Source of the DNA: an uncultured Owenweeksia sp.
GTDB taxonomy: Bacteria > Bacteroidota > Bacteroidia > Flavobacteriales > Schleiferiaceae
Direction: 5' to 3'
NCBI GenBank assembly: GCA_937146805.1
Contig: CAKZRR010000044.1
Span: 45,269 to 109,268 of the forward strand
DNA length: 64,000 nt
Both the position numbers and the translations under genes were made by a program. Positions within the stretch are counted from its first letter, which is position 1. Each line of letters begins with the position of its first letter. Shown here in pieces: positions 16,302 through 24,502 of the stretch. The notes beneath the pieces are model-generated. The model searched no databases. It saw only the letters and a program-made list of their open reading frames with translations, and was not told where the DNA came from.

Positions 16302-17017
16302 TTTGATCCACTGGTATTAGGGTTTGGAATGAAGTTGTTGCGGCCTTCCCATTTGCCATATTCAGCAATGGGCTTAAAGCGTAAGGTTGTAAACTCAAAG
16401 TGGAAATCCTTTCTTTCTCTTTCTTTCATTGCTTTTGCATGCCGTTTTGGCTTAGGAACGGCACTATGACCATGCACCATATCGACCATTTCTTTTTGAG
16501 ATTTCCAAATTGAAAAAGTGGAAACCGTTCTTGGAAACCTAATAGCAGCTAGTGCTAGCGAAGTGCCTGGGTGGTCGCGGACTAGTTTTTCAACTGGCCT
16601 GCCCCAGCGAATAAATCTAGGAACTTGAAAAAGTCTCATTCGGGCTAGGGTAACAGCCACCACTGGCGCATTAGGGTTATTTAATTCTATAGTTTCTTTT
16701 GGAATTGTAAATTCATTGATTTCTCCCCATTGTCTTAAGAAGGTAAGCCGAATATGCCATCCTTTTGAAAGTTTTTTTCCAAAATCGTCTTTTTCTAAAA
16801 AGTCATCAATGGCAGATTCATTCTCCCATTGTGCAAATACCGCCATTTGCCTAATGAGCATTCGAGAGGGTGAAAATACTTTAGATCCTAATGTCATAGA
16901 GGTCATATATTCTGCATGAATTAACCCAGGTATATTACGCGTGTTTGGTGGCTTAAAGAAGGCTGTAATAGCAGATTTAACGGTTACTTTGGTGAGATGG
17001 AAGGTAAACACGCTCAT
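16298..17017 (-). CDS. CrtA-like (spheroidene monooxygenase-like) protein
   Basis: A 239-residue protein that resembles the CrtA family of heme-dependent, dimeric alpha/beta-barrel oxygenases. Resembling features are the N-terminal VFTFHLTKV, IPGLIHAEYMTSMTLG, MAVFAQWENESAIDDFL, VTLARMRLFQVPRFIRWGRPVEK, and the C-terminal TFSIWKSQKEMVDMVHG with its histidine, the region expected to reach the heme in CrtA-type proteins. In phototrophs CrtA adds oxygen to a carotenoid. No carotenoid gene lies nearby, so the substrate here is open and the assignment rests on pattern recall. The gene is coupled to the unknown gene downstream by an ATGA overlap. Confidence 0.55.
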   Translation of the reverse strand: MSVFTFHLTKVTVKSAITAFFKPPNTRNIPGLIHAEYMTSMTLGSKVFSPSRMLIRQMAVFAQWENESAIDDFLEKDDFGKKLSKGWHIRLTFLRQWGEINEFTIPKETIELNNPNAPVVAVTLARMRLFQVPRFIRWGRPVEKLVRDHPGTSLALAAIRFPRTVSTFSIWKSQKEMVDMVHGHSAVPKPKRHAKAMKERERKDFHFEFTTLRFKPIAEYGKWEGRNNFIPNPNTSGSK

Positions 17018-17124
17018 TTTTTGATTTCTTTAATTTTCAGATTTAGTGTTTTGCTAAGCCAAGTGGTATTGGCAAATGTAATTAAGTGGTAGTTGTGTAA
17101 ACTGGAATAGTGTTAGTAACGCCA

Positions 17125-17170
17125 AGTCCTGACAGGTTTATTAACGTGGCGTAAAAAACCTGTCAGGACT
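17125..17170. repeat. Dispersed palindrome, AGGTTTT family, copy 4
   Basis: Perfect 15-bp arms AGTCCTGACAGGTTT (17125-17139) and AAACCTGTCAGGACT (17156-17170) enclose 16 nt. It sits immediately downstream of the MtfA-like gene on the minus strand and is the longest perfect member of the family here. Confidence 0.75.
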
Positions 17171-17184
17171 GATGCTGCCATTGA

Positions 17185-18063
17185 TTAGCTACCCCCGCAA
17201 CACTTCTTGTACTTTTTACCGCTATTACAAGGGCATGGGCTGTTTCGTTCGGTTTTACCCGTTTTTCTGGTTAGGTTTTTAGAGGCCATATCTTGATTAA
17301 AAATTTGCTGTAATGACTGATACAGCTCAGGATGTTTGCGTTGCATTAGTTTGGGTCTTTCAAAAAAATATTCGCTAGCTACTGAAAAAAACTCTGCTTT
17401 ATTAGTGCCTCCGTAAGGGTTAATGTCGGATGCATCCTCGTAAATTTCCTCTAGCTTTTTGTTAATCAAATCCAACCACGGAATGGCATATTGTTTTTCC
17501 ATTAAAGCAGAGGGTATTCCATCAATGGTGCCACCTACACGGTCTATCAAGTGTACAAATTCATGAATGGCTGTATTCTTTTTGTCCGTTTCATTTTTAA
17601 AGCCGTGCCTTAAGGCTTCTTTTGAGAGTATCATGGTGCCCTTCATATTACCATTGCCTACCATTCCTAAAATGTGCCTGCCATTGCCTTCCATTTTTAA
17701 ATGGGCATTAAAGGCAGCAGGGTAAATGAGTATCTCATAAAGATTAACATACTTCCAATTATCAAAGCCAAATATTGGAATAACCGCGCTGCTCGCCACC
17801 AGTAATTTATCAGTTATAGTAAGGGTAGTTTTTACGCCTGTAATTTTATGGTTAAGTATAAACTCTTGAACCTTAAACTCAAATCGCTTTTTTTCTTTTG
17901 GAGATAAAGAATTGTAAAAAGAAATGTTTTCAATTAATACTACCCGCCACTTATTAGGAAACTCCACGGTTGGTGTTACCCAGTTAGATGATTTTTTACG
18001 CTTAAAGAAATACCAAAACAAGGCAGTTAAAAGTACAATTGTTAGGAGCAGAGGGATATTCAT
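17185..18063 (-). CDS. MtfA-family zinc peptidase with SEC-C tail
   Basis: A 292-residue protein. Residues 1-20 are a single membrane anchor. Residues about 35-250 match the MtfA/DUF980 family: YPAAFNA (about 114-120), the metallopeptidase motif HEFVH at 167-171 followed by LIDR, and NKAEFFSVASEYFFERP (221-237), with Glu224 or Glu231 as likely third zinc ligand. E. coli MtfA is a cytosolic aminopeptidase that binds the repressor Mlc. The last 18 residues are a SEC-C zinc motif (CPCNSGKKYKKCC, Cys277, 279, 288, 289), as in the tail of SecA. Membrane anchor plus SEC-C suggests a role near the translocon or ribosome, which is an inference. ATG start. Confidence 0.87.
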   Translation of the reverse strand: MNIPLLLTIVLLTALFWYFFKRKKSSNWVTPTVEFPNKWRVVLIENISFYNSLSPKEKKRFEFKVQEFILNHKITGVKTTLTITDKLLVASSAVIPIFGFDNWKYVNLYEILIYPAAFNAHLKMEGNGRHILGMVGNGNMKGTMILSKEALRHGFKNETDKKNTAIHEFVHLIDRVGGTIDGIPSALMEKQYAIPWLDLINKKLEEIYEDASDINPYGGTNKAEFFSVASEYFFERPKLMQRKHPELYQSLQQIFNQDMASKNLTRKTGKTERNSPCPCNSGKKYKKCCGGS

Positions 18064-18223
18064 AGGTTCGGAAACAATGGCGAAAATAGGAGGTGAGTTA
18101 TTGTTTAAGAGACTGATTTAAAAGCCATTGTGATGATTCGACCAAAGGATCACTTTTGCTGCTTAATTTAGGAAACTGGATTGATAACCTGTTCAATAAT
18201 AGCTGTCCTGTTTTCTTTTTGAG

Positions 18224-19345
18224 CTATGGGGTAAACACTGGGCGGAAGCCCAAATAACTGGTAGTAAGCGAGGGCTTTATGCCGCTACGATAGGCAACAC
18301 GGCAGCTGGTAGCCGTGGTTTTCCAGCTACCGCCACGATGAACACGGCTAGTACCCGTTGCAGGTCCTTGTGGGTTCCAGCTTGGACTAATACTGTAAAA
18401 ATTCCTATCACTCCAATCATTTGTCCATTCCCATACATTCCCAGACATATCGTGCAAGCCTAATTCATTGGCACTTTTTGTGCCAACTGGGTGCGCAGAA
18501 CCTCCTGAATTTGAAATATACCAAGCAAAATCATCTATAGTATTACTACCGCTATACTTGAAGTCACTGCTATTAGTACCTCCTTTTGCAGCAAACTCCC
18601 ATTCTGCTTCGGTAGGTAGCCTGCCTCCGTAATGCTCGGCATACGCCTTGGCTCCAAACCAACTTACCTCTATTACAGGGTTGTTTTCTTTGCCTGCATC
18701 CACCACAAAACTGCCACTTGTATGGCTTATTTCTATGTCTGGGGCATCCATATTTAAATATTCTTCTCCATTAAAACTGCCGTCTATATTGGCTCCTATA
18801 TCGTTCATAAAAGTTACGTATTGGGCATTGGTAATTTCGTATTTGCTTATGCTAAAATCACTTAGCATTACACTATGCTCTGGATGTTCACCAATAAACC
18901 CTATACCATTTGGGCTTCCCATTGTAAAAGTGCCACCTGCTATACTTACTTTTTCGCCTGGAAAGATGTTTTCTGCTACAAACTCGAGTTCGTTACCATA
19001 GCCCGTACCTTTACTATTTGTTGCATAAGCACGCACATAATAGGTACTGTTTGCCGTTAAACCAGTTATATTACTGGTGTAATTGCTAGGGTTGTTGCCT
19101 TCATCCATAGTAAAATCTAATACCGTTGGGTTTGGTGAGGTGCTCCAGCATATGCCTTTTGCGGTAATGTCTGCACCACCTGTAGCGGTAATATCACCAC
19201 CACTTGTTGCGCTTGTGGGTGTTATGTTTGTTATGTCTAAGGTGGTTAATGTTGGCACGGTAGTGTTGTCTACTGGATCGTCATCTTTATTGCAACTTGT
19301 AATTGCAAATGCTGCTGTAAAAAGAAATAAAATTGTTTTTTTCAA
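18224..19345 (-). CDS. Lipoprotein with formylglycine-generating-enzyme (SUMF1) fold
   Basis: A 373-residue lipoprotein. The lipobox AITSC puts the lipidated cysteine near residue 18. Residues about 30-125 form a fibronectin-like module (repeated TSGGDITATGGADI, then ANSTYYVRAYATNSKGTGYGNE). Residues about 130-373 form an FGE-sulfatase domain: FTMGSP, ISKYEITNAQYVTFMND, NPVIEVSWFGAKAYAEHYGGRLPTEAEWEFAAKGG, LGLHDMSGNVWEWTNDW, RVHRGGSW and a final LGFRPV. True sulfatase-activating enzymes use two active-site cysteines or copper; I see no matching cysteine pair in the C-terminal part, so this is probably a non-catalytic surface or binding relative. Translation must start at TTG (19345), since no in-frame ATG lies near it. 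Confidence 0.88.
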   Translation of the reverse strand: MKKTILFLFTAAFAITSCNKDDDPVDNTTVPTLTTLDITNITPTSATSGGDITATGGADITAKGICWSTSPNPTVLDFTMDEGNNPSNYTSNITGLTANSTYYVRAYATNSKGTGYGNELEFVAENIFPGEKVSIAGGTFTMGSPNGIGFIGEHPEHSVMLSDFSISKYEITNAQYVTFMNDIGANIDGSFNGEEYLNMDAPDIEISHTSGSFVVDAGKENNPVIEVSWFGAKAYAEHYGGRLPTEAEWEFAAKGGTNSSDFKYSGSNTIDDFAWYISNSGGSAHPVGTKSANELGLHDMSGNVWEWTNDWSDRNFYSISPSWNPQGPATGTSRVHRGGSWKTTATSCRVAYRSGIKPSLTTSYLGFRPVFTP

Positions 19346-19381
19346 AATGTTTGTATTTAAATGGTTGAAATTTTCTTGTTT

Positions 19382-20029
19382 TTACTTTTCTTCTATTCTT
19401 TTAACTGCCCAATTTATAATTTCGTTACGCTGGCAGTTATGTTTTAATTCTTGATTGTCACAGATTAAAACATAACTTTTAGACTTAGAATCTTCCTCCA
19501 ATCGCATCTCATAGCAAACTCTAAGTGTAGTTATGGCATCAATAAGTTTACTCAATTCAATTTTACATCCATAAAAGTCTTTACCGCATAAATTGTGTTT
19601 TGTTGGCTTAATGTACCTTTTGGTTTCTGCTTTTAAATCTTTATCAAAAGGCAGTGCGCCAATAGCAAAACGTTGGATAAACGCGTAATCCCCCGACAGG
19701 GGTAACTCACTTTCATTCCCAGGACCCATTTGATGTAGTTTTCCATCTCGCTCTGTTAAAAAGAGTAAGAGCCTTTGTCCAACCTCATAACTCGCCCAGC
19801 GCCATGCACAGGTCCAATTTTGATGCTTCTGTATTTTAAGCACCTTCTCACTGCCAGTAAAGTTTCCTTCAATATTTAGTGTAAAGCTTAACGAGTCAAC
19901 TTCAGTTATAGCACCATAAACAATTTTGTCTGCTTCCAATATCATTTCATGGAGTGATAGCATGCGGTAATCAGCTTTTGCCGCTAGCGTGCTAATAAGA
20001 AACAGTATTAGTAGAAATCGCTGTGTCAT
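19382..20029 (-). CDS. Hypothetical secreted protein
   Basis: A 215-residue protein with a signal peptide (residues 1-19, MTQRFLLILFLISTLAAKA). The mature part begins with YRMLSLHEMILEADKIVYGAITEVDSLSFTLNIEG, a pattern seen in secreted beta-barrel (OB-like) modules of Bacteroidota, and contains several cysteines. A WRWASYEVGQRLLLFLTERDGKLHQMGPGNE stretch and GDYAFIQ follow. I cannot name the family. It lies 36 bases upstream of the SUMF1-like lipoprotein gene on the same strand. Confidence 0.7.
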   Translation of the reverse strand: MTQRFLLILFLISTLAAKADYRMLSLHEMILEADKIVYGAITEVDSLSFTLNIEGNFTGSEKVLKIQKHQNWTCAWRWASYEVGQRLLLFLTERDGKLHQMGPGNESELPLSGDYAFIQRFAIGALPFDKDLKAETKRYIKPTKHNLCGKDFYGCKIELSKLIDAITTLRVCYEMRLEEDSKSKSYVLICDNQELKHNCQRNEIINWAVKRIEEK

Positions 20030-20217
20030 TTGGAAGTGTGTTTATTCGTTACAGTAAGATCCAATACTCCGCTTATGTAGGAGGTGAAAATAGTTTTTTC
20101 AGCGTTATCATTTTTTCAATTCCATCAATAGACCTTTGTTTAGCCTACCCTTAAGTTGAAGAATTATATTTTGAAGAAACTCCCATTAAAATTATTTGTG
20201 TTTTTTGATATAAACAC

Positions 20218-20919
20218 CTACTCCAAAATTCGCACCTCGGTTCTTCTATTTTTTTGGCGGCCTTCAGGCGTGTTGTTAGGGCTCACTGGGTAATGCTCGC
20301 CATAGCCTTTGGCGCTCACACGCTTAGGGTCTATACCTTTATCTACTACATATTGGCGCACAGCTTCGGCTCGTTTTTGCGAGAGACTTACGTTGGCAAT
20401 TGATTCCCCTACATCATCCGTGTGGCCAGCAATTTCAACGGTTATGGTATTGTTAAGGGTTAAATAATCCAGTAGTTTCTGTAATTCTTCAAAAGAGCTT
20501 TCTTTTAAATCAGCGCTACCCGATTGAAAATGAACATTGTGCAGCGTAAAAAGCATGGGCGGTTCAAACTCAATATTAATATTAAACCGAAGGGTAGAGG
20601 TAGCACTTTTGGGTGCTGGTATTTTTAACTCCATATAATCTTCGGCTTCGCTAATCCCTTGTATTTGAATGGAATAATTTTGCTTAACGGGCAGGGTAAG
20701 GCTAAGTTTTCCATTTTCATCACTAGTGCCCTCTACAATTTTGTGGGTTGTGGTATTTTCAAAGATTATTATTTGATTGGGCTTTGGCTCTTTTTCTAAA
20801 TTGGTTACCAATACATCTACAATAGCCGTATTGGCGCTAGTTTGTGTTTGTGCAAAAGCATTAAAATTAAACAGCAGCGCAAAAATAATAAGTGTAAGAG
20901 TAGGGTAGCGTAAGGACAT
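20218..20919 (-). CDS. OmpA-family outer membrane protein
   Basis: A 233-residue protein. Signal peptide 1-23 (ending FAQ). Residues about 28-100 look like a carboxypeptidase-regulatory or surface beta-sandwich module (VDVLVTNLEKEPKPNQIIIFENTTTHKIVEG). Residues about 125-233 are an OmpA C-terminal domain that binds peptidoglycan: VHFQSGSADLKESSFEEL, IEIAGHTDD-type VEIAGHTDDVG, SQKRAEAVRQYVVDKGI, and SAKGYGEHYPVSPNNTPEGRQKNRRTEV. It probably links the outer membrane to the wall. It is isolated on the minus strand. Confidence 0.92.
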   Translation of the reverse strand: MSLRYPTLTLIIFALLFNFNAFAQTQTSANTAIVDVLVTNLEKEPKPNQIIIFENTTTHKIVEGTSDENGKLSLTLPVKQNYSIQIQGISEAEDYMELKIPAPKSATSTLRFNINIEFEPPMLFTLHNVHFQSGSADLKESSFEELQKLLDYLTLNNTITVEIAGHTDDVGESIANVSLSQKRAEAVRQYVVDKGIDPKRVSAKGYGEHYPVSPNNTPEGRQKNRRTEVRILE

Positions 20920-20983
20920 AATGTGTGGTTATTTTGTGATTAGCAATTGCCGTAAAGCTAGTGTATTGTTGGCATCAAACAAA

Positions 20984-21014
20984 AAAAGCTCCAAGTAGTA
21001 AACCAGGAGCTTTT
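20984..21014 (-). terminator. Terminator behind the DUF3276 gene
   Basis: Arms AAAAGCTCC (20984-20992) and GGAGCTTTT (21006-21014) pair perfectly. Read on the minus strand the hairpin runs into a T tract (20981-20987), 23 bases after the DUF3276 stop codon. Confidence 0.75.
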
Positions 21015-21036
21015 GTAATTCGTTCTTTAAATATTT

Positions 21037-21417
21037 TTAGATATCGTCAAAGTCAACATCTGTAAAGCTATTAGCCGCTTCTACTGGTTGGCCTTCTTGA
21101 TTACCGTTTTCGTAGGTTTTGTTGTAATCGCTACGGTGCGTATCCGAAATTACTTCTTCGCCTTTTTCATTCACGATAAAGTCGGTCATTTCAGCAAACA
21201 TTTCTTTAAAGTTTTCAAAATCCTCTTTATACAAGTAAATTTTATGCTTTTTAAAGTATTGGCTACCGTCTTCGTTGGTATGCTTTTTACTCTCGGTAAT
21301 GGTTAAATAATAATCATCGGCCTTGGTGGCGCGAACATCAAAAAAGTAGGTTCTACGCCCAGCCCGTAAGGCTTTGGAGTGAATTTCTTCTTTGTCGTGT
21401 CTATCGTTTGTACTCAT
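21037..21417 (-). CDS. DUF3276 (PUR-alpha-like) nucleic-acid-binding protein
   Basis: A 126-residue small protein of the DUF3276 family, which folds like half of eukaryotic PUR-alpha and binds single-stranded DNA or RNA. Signatures are SKALRAGRRTYFFDVRATKADDYYLTITESKK and HKIYLYKEDFENFKEMFAEMTDFI, followed by an acidic, disordered tail (SFTDVDFDDI). I chose the internal ATG at 21417 (MSTNDRHDKEEIHS) because the 17 residues before it are basic and not conserved in the family, as I recall it. A clear terminator follows. The gene is probably well expressed alone. Confidence 0.9.
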   Translation of the reverse strand: MSTNDRHDKEEIHSKALRAGRRTYFFDVRATKADDYYLTITESKKHTNEDGSQYFKKHKIYLYKEDFENFKEMFAEMTDFIVNEKGEEVISDTHRSDYNKTYENGNQEGQPVEAANSFTDVDFDDI

Positions 21418-21486
21418 AGTTAGGATGTGCAGTTTTCTCTTACGGACAAATCTAAAAAAATTCTTCAATTAGAGTGCGTAATTTTT

Positions 21487-23265
21487 CTACACAATTTTAC
21501 CCTTTTCTTCAACGAGTTGTTGTTGGTACATTTCTGAATAATAGCCATCTTGCTCTAATAATTCATCATGCTTACCTTGCTCTATTACAGCACCATCCTC
21601 TAAAACCAAAATGCTATCGGCATGTTTTACGCTGGATACGCGGTGACTAATAATTAAGGTGGTGATATCATTGCTCAACCTTTTTAGATTGGACAAAATA
21701 CTTTCTTCTGTCTCCGTATCAACAGCCGAAAGGCAATCATCAAACAATAAAAACTGCGGTTTTTTAATAATGGCACGCGCAATACTTAAACGTTGTTTTT
21801 GGCCTCCACTTAAAGTGATGCCTCTTTCCCCAACTGTGGTTTGATAGCCCTTTGGAAACTCAATAATATTGGCATGTACCTCGGCATCTTTGGCGGCTTT
21901 TTCAATTACGCTGGCCTCAACATCTCCTACACCAAAGGCAATGTTTTCGGCAATGGTATTCGAAAACAAAAAGGCTTCTTGGGGCACATAGCCAATGGAT
22001 TGGCGCAAGTCATCTAGGTTAAGTTTATTAATGGGGAGGTCGTCAATTAAAATCTCGCCTGCATCAATATCATACATACGGGTAAGTAAAGCTGCCACGG
22101 TTGATTTACCAGAGCCTGTTTTACCAATTATAGCCAGGGTGTTACCTCGCTCAATCGTAAAGCTCACTTTATTAAGTGCCTTAATGCCCGTATCGGGATA
22201 CGTAAAGCTTACATCTTTAAAAGCCACTTTTCCTTTTAGGTTAAAAGGAGTGGTGGTGGGGTTTTGTATTTCGGGTGCTTGGTTTAAAAACTCATTAATT
22301 CTTTCTTGCGAAGCAGCGGCTCGCTGTACCAAACTAGTAACCCAACCTATAGAGGCCACAGGCCAGGTGAGCATGTTTACGTAAATAATAAACTCCGCAA
22401 TATTACCTACCGTAATGGTTCCTTTTAGCACCTCTTGTCCTCCAATGTAAATGGTTAAAATGGTTGATAAACCAATGAGTAACAGCATTAAAGGGAAGAA
22501 TAACGCATTTATACGATAAAGCTCTTCGTTCTTTTTAAGGTAGGTGTTGGCTTCGTTTTCAAACTCACCAATAGAGTGTTCCTCTCTAACATAAGCCTTT
22601 AAAACCCGTATACCACTAAAAGCCTCTTGCACAAAGGTGCTTATGCTACTAAGCTGCTTTTGAACTTGCTCACTTTTGGTATTAATTTTGGCACTTACAT
22701 AATAAATGGCCATCGCCAAAATAGGCAAGGGCAACAGCACATATAGCGTAAGACGAACATTAATCGTCAACATAATAGTTACAATTATTATTACCGATAA
22801 ACTTACGTTGATGGTGTACATCAAAGCAGGGCCTAAGTACATGCGTACACGGCTAACATCCTCACTAATGCGGTTCATTAAATCGCCCGTATTGTTGCGT
22901 TTGTAAAATGCCAAGGATAGTTTTTGGTAATGATCGTAAATCTCATTTTTCATGTCGTATTCAATATAACGGCTAACCACAATAATGGTTTGACGCATAA
23001 AAAACATGAAAACTCCTTTTAATAAAGAGCTGGCAATTATGATTAATCCAAACAGAATGAGTTGGTTGCGAAGGTCTCCAAAGTCGCTATCAGAGTTATT
23101 GTTCATGGCCTGTCCAATGGCCTGTTCTACCGTATCAAAAGAGGCGCCTACAAACTTGGCCGGAAACATGCCAAAAACCACCGAAATGGCCACAAACAGG
23201 GTTCCTAATAAAAGGCGGCCACGGTATTTATAAAAATATTTATTAAGAACTTTTAAGGACTTCAT
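21487..23265 (-). CDS. ABC transporter, fused permease and ATPase (MsbA/MdlB type)
   Basis: A 592-residue half-transporter. Residues about 1-320 form the six-helix ABC exporter domain (segments near 20-40, 70-90, 150-175, 178-195, 255-275 and 285-305). Residues 340-585 form the nucleotide-binding domain: Walker A GKTGSGKST at 381-389, YVPQEAFLFSNTIAENI (Q-loop), the LSGGQKQRLSIARA signature, LLFDDCLSAVD (Walker B, with Asp in the place of the usual catalytic Glu region to be noted) and ISHR. It forms homo- or heterodimers and exports lipids, peptides or drugs; the substrate cannot be told. DD rather than DE after Walker B suggests a possibly degenerate catalytic site, as in heterodimeric exporters. 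Confidence 0.93.
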   Translation of the reverse strand: MKSLKVLNKYFYKYRGRLLLGTLFVAISVVFGMFPAKFVGASFDTVEQAIGQAMNNNSDSDFGDLRNQLILFGLIIIASSLLKGVFMFFMRQTIIVVSRYIEYDMKNEIYDHYQKLSLAFYKRNNTGDLMNRISEDVSRVRMYLGPALMYTINVSLSVIIIVTIMLTINVRLTLYVLLPLPILAMAIYYVSAKINTKSEQVQKQLSSISTFVQEAFSGIRVLKAYVREEHSIGEFENEANTYLKKNEELYRINALFFPLMLLLIGLSTILTIYIGGQEVLKGTITVGNIAEFIIYVNMLTWPVASIGWVTSLVQRAAASQERINEFLNQAPEIQNPTTTPFNLKGKVAFKDVSFTYPDTGIKALNKVSFTIERGNTLAIIGKTGSGKSTVAALLTRMYDIDAGEILIDDLPINKLNLDDLRQSIGYVPQEAFLFSNTIAENIAFGVGDVEASVIEKAAKDAEVHANIIEFPKGYQTTVGERGITLSGGQKQRLSIARAIIKKPQFLLFDDCLSAVDTETEESILSNLKRLSNDITTLIISHRVSSVKHADSILVLEDGAVIEQGKHDELLEQDGYYSEMYQQQLVEEKGKIV

Positions 23266-23269
23266 CTAA

Positions 23270-23300
23270 TTGTTTCGAGTGAAAATTTCAACTACTTTCG
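23270..23300 (+). promoter_or_regulatory. Candidate Bacteroidota promoter for leucine dehydrogenase
   Basis: TTG at 23270-23272 and TACTTTCG at 23293-23300 are 20 bases apart and fit the TTG/TAnnTTTG pattern with one mismatch. The start codon is about 100 bases downstream. Confidence 0.4.
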
Positions 23301-23398
23301 CGGCAGTAAAAAAAGCTTTACGATTTGTGGTTTAAAACTACCTGCAAATTAAAGTTATTATCTCTTTCAACTTTTTAAATAGGCTATCAAATTAATTT

Positions 23399-24490
23399 AT
23401 GAGCGATTTAAACATACTAGATAAAGGTCCCGTTTTTAACTCTTCTTCTTTTTTAGGGCATGAACAAGTTGTTTTTTGCCAGGATGAAGAAACCGGTTTA
23501 AAAGCCATTATTGGGATTCATAGTACCACATTAGGGCCTGCCTTGGGTGGCACACGTATGTGGAATTATAATAATGAGGCCGATGCCATTAGAGATGTAC
23601 TGCGCCTATCTAGAGGAATGACCTATAAAGCCGCTATTTCGGGCTTAAACTTAGGGGGTGGTAAAGCCGTAATTATTGGCGATAGCCGTAAGGACAAAAC
23701 AGATGCCTTAATGCGCAAGTTTGGTGAGTATGTTAATTCCCTTTCGGGAAGATATATTACAGCCGAAGATGTGGGAATTAATCCCCACGACATGGAGATG
23801 GTAAAGATGGCTACGGATCATGTTACGGGTATTCCAGAATCGAAGGGAGGTAGTGGAGATCCTTCACCTGTTACAGCTTATGGGGTGTATATGGGAATGA
23901 AAGCAGCCGCTCAGCAAAAGTGGGGCAGCAATAATTTAGAAGGTAAAAAAGTGCTGGTACAAGGTATTGGCCATGTGGGCGAAACACTGGTAAAGCACTT
24001 AGCAGATGAAGGTGCCTTGGTAACCATTAATGATATCCATGAAGATAGAATGTCTGAGATAGCTACTAAATACCACACCCAAATTTTACGAGGAAATGCC
24101 ATTTTTGAAAATGATATGGACATTTACGCACCTTGTGCCTTAGGAGCCACGGTAAATAATGAGTCTATTGCCAAAATGAAATGCAGTGTAATTGCCGGAG
24201 CCGCCAATAACCAGTTGGCAGATGAAAACGTACATGGTAAAATGCTACGCGAAAAAGGAATTCTATACGCCCCCGATTTTTTAATTAATGCCGGTGGTTT
24301 GATTAATGTATATCGGGAAATTGCACATTACGATCAAGATGAAGCTTTAAAACGCACCGAAAATATTTACAATACTACCTTGGAGATTTTTGATCTTTCG
24401 GATAAAAATAATATTACTACTCACGAGGCGGCTTTAAAAATTGCCGAGCAAAGAGTAGCCAACAAAAAAAATGAATTGGCTGAGGCCTAA
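23399..24490 (+). CDS. Leucine (Glu/Leu/Phe/Val family) dehydrogenase
   Basis: A 363-residue amino acid dehydrogenase that deaminates branched-chain amino acids to keto acids with NAD+. The catalytic region MTYKAAISGLNLGGGKAVI holds Lys77 and Lys89 (GGGK at 86-89), the substrate and catalytic lysines of leucine dehydrogenase. PALGGTRMW is at 47-55 and TAEDVGINPHDMEMV at 121-135. The Rossmann GIGHVG motif is at 189-194. Length and the TYKxAxxGLNLGGGK string match leucine dehydrogenase more than glutamate dehydrogenase. With the MCC-like enzyme at 5.9 kb it suggests leucine catabolism. It is 12 bases upstream of nusB, so the two are probably co-transcribed. Confidence 0.92.
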   Translation: MSDLNILDKGPVFNSSSFLGHEQVVFCQDEETGLKAIIGIHSTTLGPALGGTRMWNYNNEADAIRDVLRLSRGMTYKAAISGLNLGGGKAVIIGDSRKDKTDALMRKFGEYVNSLSGRYITAEDVGINPHDMEMVKMATDHVTGIPESKGGSGDPSPVTAYGVYMGMKAAAQQKWGSNNLEGKKVLVQGIGHVGETLVKHLADEGALVTINDIHEDRMSEIATKYHTQILRGNAIFENDMDIYAPCALGATVNNESIAKMKCSVIAGAANNQLADENVHGKMLREKGILYAPDFLINAGGLINVYREIAHYDQDEALKRTENIYNTTLEIFDLSDKNNITTHEAALKIAEQRVANKKNELAEA

Positions 24491-24502
24491 TTAGTTCTTT
24501 AC

